A stretch of DNA of 64,000 nucleotides from positions 257,104 to 321,103 of the forward strand of contig CAJNDS010002295.1 in the NCBI GenBank assembly GCA_905221605.1, written 5' to 3'. The stretch's first letter is position 1. Every line of letters begins with the position of its first letter. Under the pieces are notes generated by a model, which searched no databases, was not told where the DNA came from, and was given only the letters and a program-made list of their open reading frames with translations. Position numbers and translations under genes: made by a program. Below are positions 1 to 11,166 of this stretch, in pieces. The stretch comes from Symbiodinium natans (lineage: Eukaryota; Sar; Dinophyceae; Suessiales; Symbiodiniaceae).

Positions 1-75
1 TTTCGGGTTTAGGGTTTAAGGTTTAGGGTTTAAGGTTTAGGGTTTAGGGCTTGGGGTTTAGGGATTAGGGTTCCT
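1..75 (+). repeat. Degenerate telomeric array at window start
   Basis: About ten TTTAGGG-like units with variants (TTTCGGG, TTTAAGG, CTTGGGG). Degeneracy at the very edge argues against a fresh chromosome end, but the true end could lie just outside. Confidence 0.85.
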
Positions 76-374
76 GATCCCAAGGTTTGGTACTCAACAG
101 CTCCCTAAGACAGACACCAGAGGGTTGCTTGGGGAAGTTTAACTTTGGACGAAGTGAGATTCAAACCCCAAACCCCTCAAACCAAAGGCTCCGTCTAGGG
201 CTAGCCCCCAACCACGAGCCCTTCTGGAACCTGAACCAAAGCGGCGGGCCGTAGGTAAGGCTCAAAAATCAAGCGCAATAACGGGGGGACTAGGGGAGGG
301 AATCCTATGCGAGGCATCGGCAAGCACCTGACGGCACCCAAGGCACTTCCTTGAGGTTCAATAGCAAAATGTCA

Positions 375-482
375 AACCCCAAACCCGAAGCCCTAAGCCC
401 TAAACCCTAAACCCTAAACCCGAAGCCCTAAACCCTAAACCCTAAACCCTAAACCCGAAGCCCTAAACCCTAAACCCTTAAC
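375..482 (-). repeat. CCCTAAA array
   Basis: About fourteen CCCTAAA units interrupted by CCCGAAG variants. It ends about 30 bp from the 3' end of the last recognised vWA exon (514-548), in the sequence that would be its downstream intron. Confidence 0.9.
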
Positions 483-513
483 CCACTTGGCTTGGCTAAG
501 AGAAAACGAGGGC

Positions 514-3500
514 CAAGCTGGAATGGAGGCCCTGCCAAAGCGCGGTGCCTCGTCTAAGCCAGGGCTTCGAGGGGTTTAGGGTTTAGGGTTTGGGGTCTGG
601 GGTTTGGGGTTTGGGGTTTGGGGTTTGGGGTTTAGGGTTTAGGGTTTAGGGTTTAGGGGTTTAGGGGTCGTTGTCAGGAATCAGCATCGCAGGTCCTTGC
701 AGTGCAAAGTACAAACTCACCCCCTAAAACCCTAAAACGCCCCCAAACCCCCTAAAACCCCCAAACCCCCTAAAACCCCCTAAACCCCCTAAGACCCCTA
801 AAAACCTAAAACACCCCCAACCCCCCTAAACGCCCTAAAAACCCTGAAGCCCGAAAACGCCCTGAACCCCAAGACCCTATAACCACCCAACCCGTGGTCC
901 CCATGTCGTCAGGTACATAGAAACTTGGCTGCTCTTAGCAGGGTAGCTATAAATTTAAGTTTTAGCTGCCTTCTTAGGAAACCCAATAAACCCAAACAGG
1001 CTAAAGATGTAAAGTTACAGTAAAGCACCACAAAGGAAACTTCGTACCAAAAAATCGAAGTGAAGTCTCCGGTATTCCTCCCGGGAAAGGGTCTGGGCCC
1101 TCTGGGCCTTAGGGCCTGGAAGCGGCGCTCCTCAAGTTAGGCCCACGGCACAGGCTTTGATAGGGGGCTTAGGGGTTTGGTTTTAGGGTTTAGGGTTTAG
1201 GGTTTAGGGTTTAGGGTTTAGGGTTTAGGGTTTAGGGTTTAGGGTTTAGGGTTTAGGGTTTAGGGTTTAGGGTTTAGGGTCTAGGGTCTAGGGTTTAGGG
1301 TTTAGGGTCTAGGGTTTAGGGGCCTGGCGGGTTGACGGGGGCTAGAGGGGTTCAGGAATTCGCGGGGGGGCTCCGCGGCCTCGGAACAAGGGTCTATAAG
1401 GTTTGGGGGTCGAATATCGGGGCCTTAATAATTAGAACAGGGCTTTTGGGGCTATTATGGGCTATTTATATGATAAAGTCGCTATAATTTGTAGAGTTTT
1501 ATAAAGGGGCCCTAAGGGAGTAATCCTAGTAATTCTTCCGACCCCTATGTTAGGGCTTATAGGGTTTTGGGGTTAGAAGGTTTGGAGGCCAGGGTGGTAG
1601 ATTGATCTGAGAAGAAGCAACTGCGGCGACTGCTGATGATCCACGATCTGAAAATCTGCAAATAAACGCCCAAAACCCTAAACCCAAAACCCTAAACCCT
1701 AAACCCTAATCCCTAAACCCTAACCCTCCCAAGCTACGACGGCACCTGCAAGCAAATGGCCACAACAACCTCAAGCAAGCAACCGACAGAACAACTCGAA
1801 ATGATCGAAGAGTGGATCGTACTACAATACCCCTAAAGCCTAAACATAAACTTAAACCAAACAATCGTAGAACCCCTAAAAAGCCCTAAGCCGTAAACCC
1901 TAAACCGCAATCAAAAAAAAAGACCTCCTCCTATAATCTTGCACAGCAGGAAGCCGCTGCCGAAGGTCATCTTCTCCAAAACCTGCTCCGCGCGCGCCTT
2001 TCCCTCCTGGACGCGTTTAGGGGGGGCTCAGGTCTTGTTTAAGGTTTAGGGTTTAGGGTTTAGGGTTTAGGGTTTAGGGTTTAGGGTTTAGGGTTTAGGG
2101 TTTAGGGTGTCCTAAATGTTCTTCCGCAAAGCTACTGTAGCCCTTCAGCCACAAGGCACCTGAACCGAAAAGACCGACCCTCAAAACCCGCGGCCCTAAA
2201 GCCCTAAGCCTAAGCCCCAACCCTAAACCCTAAACCCCAAACCCTAAACCCCAAACCCTAAACCCTAAACCCCAAACCCCTAGACCCTCGGCCCTAAGCC
2301 CTCAACGGCATGCTGTCAGTCACCAAGAGCGCGAGTTTCATGTGCAGAGGTCAGGACGGCCCTCAAGGGATTAGGACCTCTTAGGATTCTCCGGGGCGCC
2401 CTTTACAAGCCAGCAAAACTCGAAGACCCATCCAAAAGGGAGCCAAGCCACCGAAACCCTAACGCCTAAGGCTGGAAAGCCCGAAACGCCCACAGCCCGA
2501 AACCGCAAAAACATCCAAGCCCTATTACCCTACAACCCCAAGACCCTAAGACCCCACAACCCCACAACAGCAAAACCCTGAGACCCTATAACCCTACAAA
2601 GCCCAAAACCCCTAAACCCTAAACCCTAACCCCTAAACCCCTAAACCCTAAACCCTAAACCCCTAAACCCTTAACCCTAAACACCGCAAGCCCGGAGACT
2701 GCCTCGTCCATGTGAAGAAGGGGAAGGACCTCGCCGTCTCTCTGTTTGTCTAAGGGAAAATACATCTTAACCAAACAATCCAACATCTTAATGGGACCAA
2801 CCTCAGTCTGGGACCGTTTCTGGGTGTTTCTGGGTTTAGGGTTTCGGATGTAGGGTTTTTGGGGTAGTTACATTGTCCCTTAATAAGAGCAGTTAAACAA
2901 GGACCCCTGATATACCCTATACAGCCCAAGGGCCCATACATCAGAGCCCTTTAAAAGGGGTTAGGCACCATATTAAGGGCCCTTTAAGTGCAGTATTGGG
3001 CATCTCGGGTGTATGGGAAAGAGGGGCCCTTACAAGGGACGCCTAGCCCTGGACCCTTAGACCGAAAACCATATAGGGCTGTGGTCCTACTTGAGGGCAT
3101 ACAGTTACAGGGGCCATAAGCACGGCCCGCCCTCAACACCAAGAACTCTCAACCACAAACGCGCCACCAAAACCCTAAACCCTACACCCTAAACCCTACA
3201 CCCTAAACCCTAATAAACCCTACACCCTATATAAACCCTACACCCCAAACCCTAAACCCTGAACCCTCAACCCCCAACCCCCAACCCCCCAATCCCCAAC
3301 CCTCAGCCAACGAAACCACTTCGCAAGGGCTCCGGGCAAGCTCGGACTGCCGGCAGAAGGTGATCACGCAGAGGCGGTCCTGTGGGCTTAGGGCTTAGGG
3401 CTTAGGGCTTAGGGTTTAGGGTTTAGGGTTTAGGGTTTAGGGTTTAGGGTTTAGGGTTTAGGGTTTCGGGTTTCGGGTTTCAGGCTTTTCGGGGGTTTAG

Positions 3501-4191
3501 GGTTTGGGGTTTGGGGTTTGGGGTTTAGGATTTAAAGTTTCAGGAGAACGCTACTAGGGCTTTCGGGATTTTGGGCTGTAAAGCCCTACCAGTCTGGAAT
3601 CCTCAACTGCTCCCCCTGCTCACGAACCCGTAACGGAAGGCGCATGAGGAAGAAAACATTCCTTAGCTGCTCTTAGCAGGGTAGCTATAAATTTAAGTTT
3701 TAGCTGCCTTCTTAGGAAACCCAATAAACCCAAAAAGGCTAAAGATGTAAAGTTACAGTAAAGCACCACAAAGATTCCTGACCCGCACATCGGCCTTGTT
3801 TCGGGTAGAGGGTAGCGTGGGGGTGGACAACGATATCAAGGGGAGGTGATATGCTCCCTTAATCTGGTCCCTTACCTTCTTTAAAGGGTTCTGAAGTATG
3901 GGCCCTTGGGTTTTAAGGGTACATGCGGGTTGCATATGTGGGCCTTTGGGGCTTTGGAGGGGGATCGGAGGGGATCTGAGGCGTTTGGGATCGGCTCAAG
4001 GGTTAAAGGGGTTAAGGGTTTAGGGTTTAGGTTTTAGGATTTAGGGTTTAGGGTTTAGGGTTTAGGGTTAAAGGTTTAGGGTTAAACTTAGGGTTTAGGG
4101 TTACAGGGCTGCAGGGCTGTGGAGGTTTGCAGGCTCGGGCCTGCGCGTCGAGCGTCTGGATCACCGTTCGCACCGCATGCTTGGCGATGTC
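514..4191 (-). CDS. von Willebrand factor A (vWA) domain gene made of micro-exons
   Basis: Five small islands join in phase into the central part of a vWA domain. Exons on the minus strand are 4191..4141 (DIAKHAVRTVIQTLDAQ), 3379..3338 (DRLCVITFCRQSEL), 2729..2703 or ..2700 (VLPLLHMDE with or without A), 2006..1955 (EGKARAEQVLEKMTFGS) and 548..514 (GTALWQGLHSSL). The order matches the family: helix ending in L-x-x-x-D-R-L, the core strand V-I-T-F, a leucine-rich turn, the K-A-x-A-x-x-x-L-x-x-M helix, then the G-T-A-L-W motif. vWA domains mediate protein-protein contacts through a metal site. Acceptors are all AG followed by G. Donors read GC (after exons 1, 2, 4 and 5) or GC/GT (after exon 3). 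Introns of about 0.6-1.4 kb contain telomeric arrays, a 109-bp dispersed element and a palindrome. The DxSxS metal-site exon and both protein ends were not found. In-frame TAG at 496-498 implies splicing after exon 5. Gene identity is inference; phase and motif order are visible. Confidence 0.72.
570..668 (+). repeat. TTTAGGG/TTTGGGG array
   Basis: About fourteen heptamers, starting TTTAGGG, passing through a TTTGGGG block and returning to TTTAGGG. It lies in the intron between vWA exons 4 and 5. Confidence 0.9.
927..1035 (-). mobile_element. 109-bp dispersed element, copy 1 (organellar LSU rRNA-like)
   Basis: One of three near-identical copies (others 3664-3773 and 22722-22830). It is flanked by a perfect 7-bp direct repeat GAAACTT (920-926 and 1036-1042), the hallmark of insertion. 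It has no terminal inverted repeats and no poly(A). On the minus strand it contains GCTTTACTGTAACTTTACAT and GGGTTTATTGGGTTTCCTAA, which resemble large-subunit rRNA domain V (the E. coli 2060 and 2250 regions). Dinoflagellate mitochondrial rRNAs are discrete fragments, so a reverse-transcribed mitochondrial rRNA fragment is my best guess; a SINE is the alternative. Confidence 0.6.
1173..1322 (+). repeat. Long TTTAGGG array
   Basis: About twenty near-perfect heptamers, the cleanest array in the first 4 kb, with TCTAGGG variants at the downstream end. It is intronic in the vWA gene model. Confidence 0.95.
1401..1551. mobile_element. AT-rich palindromic MITE, family C copy 1
   Basis: An AT-rich island with imperfect inverted ends (GGGGGTCGAA on the left, TTCCGACCCC on the right) and the internal block AAAGGGGCCCTAAGGGAG. 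The same ends and block recur at 14150-14255 (CATATAGGGG ... CCCCTATATG) and in looser form at 6557-6700. The short length, inverted ends and absence of coding suggest a non-autonomous DNA transposon or introner relative. Confidence 0.5.
1670..1730 (-). repeat. CCCTAAA array
   Basis: About eight units with one CCCTAAT variant, next to an AT-rich non-coding stretch. It is intronic in the vWA gene model. Confidence 0.85.
2041..2108 (+). repeat. TTTAGGG array
   Basis: About nine clean heptamers starting about 35 bp from vWA exon 4 (1955-2006). Its closeness to a splice acceptor is typical of this window. Confidence 0.95.
2214..2285 (-). repeat. CCCTAAA/CCCCAAA array
   Basis: About ten units alternating CCCTAAA and CCCCAAA. 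Opposite orientation to the array at 2041-2108, only about 100 bp away. Confidence 0.9.
2606..2690 (-). repeat. CCCTAAA array
   Basis: About eleven units with CCCCTAAA octamer slippage. It stops about 10 bp before vWA exon 3 (2700/2703-2729). Confidence 0.9.
3168..3300 (-). repeat. CCCTAAA/CCCTACA array
   Basis: Heptamers alternating CCCTAAA and CCCTACA, decaying into CCCCAAC units. It is followed within about 40 bp by vWA exon 2 (3338-3379). Confidence 0.85.
3384..3480 (+). repeat. CTTAGGG then TTTAGGG array
   Basis: Four CTTAGGG units, then about nine TTTAGGG, ending in TTTCGGG. It starts 4 bp upstream of the AG acceptor of vWA exon 2, so here the telomeric DNA forms the intron's 3' end. 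Confidence 0.95.
3664..3773 (-). mobile_element. 109-bp dispersed element, copy 2
   Basis: Nearly identical to 927-1035. Flanked by a perfect 6-bp direct repeat ATTCCT (3658-3663 and 3774-3779). The same end points with a different flanking repeat show independent insertion of one defined molecule. It lies between vWA exons 1 and 2. Confidence 0.65.
4014..4115 (+). repeat. TTTAGGG array
   Basis: About twelve heptamers with TTTTAGG and TTAAAGG variants, ending about 25 bp beyond the donor side of vWA exon 1 (4141-4191). Confidence 0.9.
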
Positions 4192-4478
4192 CTGGGCTCA
4201 TTGAACCCTTTCAGCCGTACGCCCTAACCCCTAAACCCTAAACCCTAAACTCTGAACCCTGAACCCAAAATCAGTCACCCATGAAGGGCACTCTGTTCAG
4301 AGTTTAGGGCCTTTGGATCGTATGGCAGAGCAGCTTCCGACAACACAGGCACCAGTACTTGGGATTTAGGGTTGAGGGTTTAGGGTTTAGGGTTTAGGGA
4401 TTAGAGTTTAGGGTCTGGGGTTTAGGGCTGAGTGTTTAGGGTTTAGGGCTAGGGCTTAGGGCCCTAGACCCCAAACCC

Positions 4479-4557
4479 TCCGTCAAATCTCTGGGCTTCC
4501 CCGCCAGCATCGAGAGACCATTGCTCTCCACCGCGCCCGAGGCGGCCTCATTCGCTG
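4479..4557 (-). CDS. Candidate upstream micro-exon
   Basis: The minus strand reads openly through AANEAASGAVESNGLSMLAG and on to a KPRDL stretch, with AG acceptors at its upstream edge. It lies 0.3 kb upstream of the first recognised vWA exon and on the same strand, so it could be an N-terminal exon of that gene. No family was recognised. Confidence 0.35.
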
Positions 4558-4570
4558 CTATAGGAGGGGT

Positions 4571-4660
4571 TTGGGTTTAGGGTTTAGGGTTTAGGGTTTA
4601 GGGTTTAGGGTTTAGGGTTTAGGGTTTAGGGTGTAGGGTGCAGGGTGTAGGGTTTGAGTG
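4571..4660 (+). repeat. TTTAGGG array
   Basis: About nine clean units followed by GTGTAGG/GTGCAGG variants. It starts about 15 bp beyond the candidate exon at 4479-4557. Confidence 0.95.
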
Positions 4661-5402
4661 GGACGTGCTGCCACGGCGTCCTCTTCTGGTAGGGTTTAGG
4701 GAGTGTTTAGGGTTTAGGGTTTGACGGAATCTTGTTTATTTAAGGGGGGGGGGCCTACGTGAATCTTGGTGTGACTTGTGTACGGCTTGAGGGTATCGGT
4801 CGCCTGTTGGGTTGGGGATATGAGTAATTCTCTTAATTAGGTTTCCTTGTGTGGGGTCTCACACAGCACATTCTAAAAAGGAACCCCGAAAGGACCCTAC
4901 TTTAGGCAAACTACTCATAGAGCATTCACTGCTTTCATGATAAGTCTGGAGCTGCAGCGGGGCTCTGCAACCCTGAACTCCTTTTGTTGACAATTCCGCA
5001 GCTTCTGCAACACGTGCTTCTACAGGGGGGAAGAAAGTAAATCCTCCTTCAGATTCAGGGTTCCCACAAGTTGGGTCTAGGGGGGTCTACCTTCTAGATC
5101 CTCCTGGTCTGGGCTTTAAGTCGAGGAGCAGAAAAGCATCCTATTCCTCAAGCCAAGCCCCCAAAGCCCCCTGAACCCGAAACCCTAGACCCCCTTACCC
5201 GCCTAAGCCCCCGAAGCCCCCTAAGCTCCCTAAGCCCCCTAAGCCCCCTAAGTCCCCCTAAGCTCCCTAAGCCCTAAGCCCTCTAAGCCCCCTACCCCAT
5301 TCCCCTAAGCCCCCGAAGCCCCCAAAAAGCGCGGAAGTCCACACCCTGCCTTCACGCTCGCCTCCATGCTCATCGACCAAGACCTCGGTGGGCTTCGTTC
5401 TG

Positions 5403-5525
5403 AGTTTAGGGTTTAGGGTTTTGGGTTTAGGGTTAGGGTTTAGGGTTTAGGGTTTACGGTTTGGGGGTTTAGGGTTTAGGGTTTAGGGTTTAGGGTTTAG
5501 GGTTTAGGGTTTAACCCTAACCCTG
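5403..5525 (+). repeat. TTTAGGG array ending head-to-head with CCCTAA
   Basis: About fifteen TTTAGGG units that switch directly into CCCTAACCCT at about 5513-5525. This local inverted junction between opposite telomeric strands can form a hairpin or mark a fusion or template switch. Confidence 0.9.
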
Positions 5526-5979
5526 AGCGCTGAACCTCCCCACCCTGATTGTCGTTTAGGGCATAGGATCTCCCGGGCATAAAACAAAAGCACTAGCCCT
5601 AAACCCTGAACCCTGCACCCTCTAAACCCATGAAACCCTAAACCAACCCTCGACGCACACCTAAACTCCAAACTCCAAACTCTAAACCCTAAACCCTAAA
5701 CCCTAAACCCCGGCGCATCTTGTTGGGCACCCTCCGTCTTGCTTTCAGACGTTGCTGCTTGAATGCTGAAAAAGCTGAAGGTTTTTTTTCTTAAGGGTCT
5801 AGGTTTGGGGCTTAGGGCTTAAGCCCCGAGCCCCTAAACCTCCGAACCTCCCCCCCCCCCCCCCCAAACCGTAAGCCCTGAACCCTCAACCCTAAGCCCT
5901 AAACCATAAACCTAAACCCGAAACCCGAAACCCAAAACCTCAAACCCCCCACCCCCAGAATGTTTCGCATGTAGAGGTT

Positions 5980-6098
5980 ATATGGTCAACCCTAAACCCT
6001 AAACCTTAAACCTTAAACCCCAAACTCTAAACCCCAAACCCTAAACCCTAAACCCTAAACCCCAAACCCTAAACCCTAAACCCTAAACCCCAAACCCT
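5980..6098 (-). repeat. CCCTAAA/CCCCAAA array
   Basis: About sixteen units mixing CCCTAAA with CCCCAAA and CCTTAAA variants. Confidence 0.9.
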
Positions 6099-6167
6099 AG
6101 CGGGCCGCATGACAACAGGGGCCCGAATCGCGTAGAGAACTGACCCTGTGGGCTTGAGGGCTTACCT

Positions 6168-6245
6168 AAACCCTAAACCCTAAACCCTAAACCCTAAACC
6201 CTAAAACCCTAAAACCCTAAACCCTAAAACCCCAAACCCCACACC
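6168..6245 (-). repeat. CCCTAAA array
   Basis: About ten units, several expanded to the octamer CCCTAAAA. Confidence 0.9.
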
Positions 6246-6556
6246 CGAAAGCCTGAAGGTGTTAGGATTTCGGGTCAAGGGTTTGGGGTCCTCCTGGAGT
6301 CTGCAACGTGGAGTGTACCCGCGGCCTTTCCTTACCATCTGTTTGCGGTTTCCAGGGTTTCAGGGTTTCAGGGTTTAGGGGTTAGGGTTTAGGGTTTAGG
6401 GTTTGGGGTTGAGGGTTTAGGGTTTAGGGTTTAGGGTTTCAGGGTTTCAGGGTTCAGGGTTTAGGATGAGTTGCACTCGGGGGGGGGGGGGCTTCAGGGA
6501 TCTTCAACAAGCTCCAACAAGGGCGCCCCTGTGGGCTTAAGGTTCAGGGTGACATG

Positions 6557-6700
6557 CAACAGGAATAGAAAGTAAATAATTGAGGAGCCTTAACAATTTG
6601 CATAAGGTTTCGGGGGGTTATTTATTATAAATTATCGTATAATCATAAAGGGACGATGAGGGAATCCCATGAAAAAAGTTCCGTCCCCTATAGTAGCTGC
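6557..6700. mobile_element. AT-rich palindromic MITE, family C copy 2 (diverged)
   Basis: An AT-rich island sharing the layout and right end (GTTCCGTCCCCTATAG) of the elements at 1401-1551 and 14150-14255, including an internal TAAAGGGAC block. The left end is more diverged. Confidence 0.35.
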
Positions 6701-7120
6701 GCTTGTTGCTTGCCTTGTAGCGGACTTATCGCGATCTCTTTTGCTTCACTTGAACACACACTCAGAACCAGATCCAAAAGCTTGAACCCCTACCCTAAAC
6801 CTTAAACCATAAACCCTCAACCCCATACCCTAAGCCCTCAACCCCAAACCCCAAACCCTAAACCCTAAACCCTCAACCCCAAACCCTAAACCCTAAGAAC
6901 CTCTCAAGGTGGCGGCACATCGATGACGCAGCTGATGTCCGAGGGCCTCGGTGCAGAGGGCGGCACCCCCAGCCTCAACCCTAAACCTTAAACTTTATCG
7001 GGATTATAACAGGGGGGGTACTAGACTCCCTATTAAGGACTGTTAACATCCCAACCATAAACCCTGAACCCTAAACCCTAACCCTAAGCCCACGTTCTTG
7101 GAGGCTCTTGGGCACATTGT

Positions 7121-7370
7121 GGTGGTTCAGGGTACTTATAACCCCGATTATAACTCTACTTATAAGCCCCCCCCTAAGCCCTCTAGGTAGGTTATAAGTA
7201 GACATATACTTGGGGGTATAAGTAGACTTATCATTGGGGTTATCCCTAAACCCTAAACCCTAAACCCTAAACCCTAAACCCTAAACCCTAACCCTAAACC
7301 CTAAACCCTAAACCCTAAACTTATAAGTAGACGCATCATTGGGGGTTCTAAGTACCCATGAACCAAGTGG
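7121..7370. mobile_element. Palindromic MITE, family A, carrying a telomeric array
   Basis: The left end GGTTCAGGGTACTTATAA and right end TAAGTACCCATGAACC are inverted copies. Inside are further inverted CTTATAAGTAGAC blocks and a clean CCCTAAA array (7243-7319). Family A is best seen at 28511-28641, which lacks the array, so the array is an acquired insert. Confidence 0.65.
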
Positions 7371-7448
7371 CGGTTCAGGGGAAGGTCGAAGCCTTGCCCC
7401 CCAACACCCTCAAAACCCCCAAAAACCTCAACCCTAAGTAACCCGAGC

Positions 7449-7553
7449 CCTAAACCCTAAACCCTAAACCCTAAACCCTAAACCCTAAACCCTAAACCCT
7501 AAACCCTAAACCCTAAACCCTAAACCCTAAACCCTAAACCCTAAACCCTGAAC
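7449..7553 (-). repeat. Long clean CCCTAAA array
   Basis: About fifteen near-perfect units, among the least mutated arrays in the window, hence probably recent. Confidence 0.95.
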
Positions 7554-8640
7554 CTTACTTCAACTTCCCGAAGCCCTCAAGCCCAAAAACCCTAAACCCA
7601 AACCCTGAGCCCAAAATACACCCCCAAACCCTAAACCCCAAACCCCTAAACCCCTAAACCCCCGAACCCTAAACCCCAAACCCCAAGCCCTAAACCCCAA
7701 ACCCCAAACCCAAAACCCCAAACCCCAAGCTCGGTTCCTGCGGGAGACTCCCGGAAGCTTCTGCCGCCGCGGGGCGTCCGCCGCGTCCCCTCCGGCGGGC
7801 GCACGGAGACCAGGACGGGCGTCCCCCCTCGCGCGCCTGAGTTTAAGGTTTCGGGTTTAGGGCTTAGGGCTTCGGGCTTCGGGCTGAGGTTACTTAGGGC
7901 TTAGGGCGCAGGGTGACTTGGGGCTTTGGGTCTAGGGCTTCGGGCTTAGGGTTACTCGGGGTTTAGGGTTTAGGGGGTTACCTGGGTGTAGGGTCTAGGG
8001 CTTAGAGTTACTTAGGCGTTAGGGTTTCTTAGGGCTGTTTCAGGGCTTCTTAAGGTCACGGGCTAGGGTGGGGGGGTGTTAGACTGTAGGGAACCTTACA
8101 CCATGGGTTTCAGGACTAAATTTATTCAGCCCTCAGGCTTCTGGGGTCAGGGCGGTAGGGTTGGAGGCTTAGGGGTCTATTTAGGGTGCGCCACCCGAAG
8201 AGGGCGGAAGGTTGTGGGGTTTAGGGTTTAGGGGTAAAGGTTTAGGGTTTGGGGGACTGGGCAAGTAGGCTTGTAGCAGTTGAGAGCTCAATTTGGGCCC
8301 CTTGCATGCTTAAAGCCAGCGTACACTCAAACGCGCCGAAAATTGTAACAAGAAACGGGAAAGGCCCCAAACACTTGATGCCTGCCCAACGGCACAAGCC
8401 CCTGAAAACCCCCGGAGCCCTGAATTCAACCCTAACTAAACTCTGAGCCCTGAAACCTAAACCCTACCTAAGCCCTGAAGCCTAAACTTCAGATAACTCA
8501 CCGTGTGTTAACTGTATAGAGCCAGAAACAATACAGCCGAGAAAAAAGATGAAATGCGCATCCCAGGGTTGACAAGAAGAATGAAGCAAAATTGGAAAAA
8601 CACATGAGAAACAAGTGAAACGATTTACTGAGACTCGAAT

Positions 8641-8826
8641 GAATCTCATTCTGATCTCATTCTGATCTTATTCTGATCTCATTCTGATCTCATTCTGATC
8701 TCATTCTGATCTCATTCTGATCTCATTCTGATCTCATTCTGATCTCATTCTGATCTCATTCTGATCTCATTCTGATCTCATTCTGATCTCATTCTGATCT
8801 CATTCTGATCTCATTCTGATCTCATT
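8641..8826 (+). repeat. 11-bp tandem repeat (CTCATTCTGAT)n
   Basis: About seventeen nearly identical copies of an 11-bp unit with one single-base variant (TTATTCTGAT). No coding is supported. The homogeneity implies recent expansion. Confidence 0.95.
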
Positions 8827-9420
8827 GTTTTCTTGATGTTCCGGACGAGTCATGCCCATCTGCCGTCGAAAAAAATCCATTTCTCCGTTTAACAGAACCA
8901 AAATATCTTAAGCCTAAACCCTGCCTAAAACGCTCTCAACCCTAAGCCCTAAACCCTAAACCCTATACCCTAAACCCGAAACCCAAACCCTAAACCCTAA
9001 ACCCTAAACCCCAAACCCTAAACCCCCGCCACCCCAGCCTGTCCCGACTTCGCCCGAGCCCACTCGCAGCTCGAAAGCCATCGCCTCCCCTCAGGGATGT
9101 TCTGAACTTCCCTTTTTACACTACAACCCTATATAAGCCCCAGAAAACCCTATATAACCCTATACATAACCCTATTTAAGCCTTTCTAACCCTTCACAAC
9201 CCCATTTAACTGTATATATAACCCTGTACAACCCCATTTAACTGTATATATAACCCGGTTCACAAGCCTATGCAACCCAAAAACCCGAAAAGGTTCAGAG
9301 TTGGATCCGGCTGTGTACAGAGTAAACCCTGCCCCGATAAAGGAACGCACACCAGCCAAAGACACGTGCATGTTAGGCCCTGGGAGATTACAAGAACAAA
9401 GATGTCGGGCCTGCAAAGGG

Positions 9421-9497
9421 CTTTGGGTTTAGGGTTTAGGGTTTAGGGTTTAGGGTTTAGGGTTTAGGGTTTAGGGTTTAGGGTTTAGGTTTAGGGT
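9421..9497 (+). repeat. TTTAGGG array
   Basis: About eleven clean heptamers. Just upstream (9197-9260) a 30-odd-bp AT-rich unit is duplicated in tandem. Confidence 0.95.
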
Positions 9498-11068
9498 AAA
9501 AGGCTCGTACGAGCCCCTTAACCTCGACAGCTCCTTGGCCAGTCTGCTTCCAGCACGCGCGCAGCGCCAGCTTGTGATGTTTAGACACTACACCACCCTA
9601 AACCCTAAACCCTTTTAGGGTTTGGGGTTTAGGGTTTAGGGTTTCGGGTTTCCTTAAACCCCAAACCCTAAGCCCTAAACGCTAAACCCTAAACCGCAAA
9701 AACTAGGCACTGTTCCACCCGTGCACCTTGGACTCAAAACCCTCATCGACGAGGCTCTTAGTCTAAGAAAACGGGCACCTGCCACCCAAAGCAGTCTAGG
9801 GTTTAGCCCTAAACCCTAAACCCCAAACTGTTTAGGGTAACTAGGCTGACATCCCTTGTGGCAACCGTTCGCACAAAGTGGTAGCTGAAAAACTCGCACC
9901 ACATCCCAAACCCCAACAAATTCCAAACTTCAACCCTGAACCCAGATGCCCGGTATGCGCAGGCCTCGTCCTTGTGGAGGCACGGCGGATCTAACTTCAC
10001 GTAAGGATATTGTTGGGGCAGCTCCCTAACTCGAAAGTGTGGCCTAAACCGTGTGAAAGAATCTTAGTCCGAGTTGATGAATGTAGCCCTAAACCCTAAA
10101 CCCTAAACCCTAAACCCCAAATCCCTGGTCGCGTCGAGGGCGGTCACGGCTGAATGCTGGGAGCCCTGCTGTGCTTTTCATGGCCAACGTGGCCCGCTGG
10201 AGCCCGATTGGTCGGCGGGGTTTTGGAGTCAGTGCTCAGGGTTTAAGGTTGAGGTTTTGGGGTTGGGGTTTAGGGTTTGGGGTTTAGGGTTCAGGGTATA
10301 GGGCTCAGGGTTTAAGGTTGAGGTCTTGGGGTTTAGGGTTTGGGGCTCAGGGTCTGGGGTTCAGGTTTTGGGGTTTGTGGTTCGGGTTTAGGGACGCAAC
10401 CCCAAAACACTAAACCGCTTACATAAACCCTTTTCTAGGCTTTGTTCAGGGTTTAGGATTTAGGATTTGGGATTTGGGGTTTAGGGCTTGGGGCTCCAAA
10501 CCCGAAACCTCGAAGAACAATGCCGCGAGCCGGGAAATCGTAGGTCTATCCTCAACGTGGACACTAAACCCTCAACCCTAACCCCTTAGCCCTAAACCCT
10601 ACACCCTCAACCCTAAACCCTAGCCCTGGCGCTAAACCCTAAACCTCCTGTCAGAAAGCTTGGGGATTGCCGACGTTTTGGGGCTTAGAGATTCTTAGGA
10701 GTTCTTAGGGGCTCTTAGAAATGCGAAGGGGCTTTAAACGCACTGTAGGCGCTTCTTTAAATTTAGGGTTAGGGTTTAGGGTCTAGGGTTTAAAAAGGGT
10801 TTAGCGCTTAGGGTTTAGGAGTTCTTTTTGAGAGCTTCGAAGGGCTTCAGGCTGATGGATTTTGAGTCTGAGTGGGGATCATTGAAGAACCCTGCCCAAG
10901 AACGTCTATCAAACCCTCAACCTCGAACACCCCACAACCTGCAAGCTTAAAGCCTAGACCCCCAAGCTGACATGCCTGGCACCCCGAACCCCTTAAACCC
11001 CAACCTCTTAAAGCCCAAACCCTTACCCCCCCACCCTCCAAGAAACAAAATACAAAATAAAAACCAGA

Positions 11069-11072
<4 letters not shown>

Positions 11073-11103
<31 letters not shown>

Positions 11104-11166
11104 TATATATATACATGTATACATATATACATACATGCATATATAATATATATATATATATATATG
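11073..11166. repeat. (GA)n-(TA)n compound microsatellite
   Basis: A GA dinucleotide run followed by interrupted TA/CATA repeats. All open frames across it are low-complexity artefacts. Confidence 0.95.

Noticed and set aside
1-75. True chromosome end at position 1
   Set aside because: The array is short and degenerate, and similar arrays occur throughout the next 32 kb.
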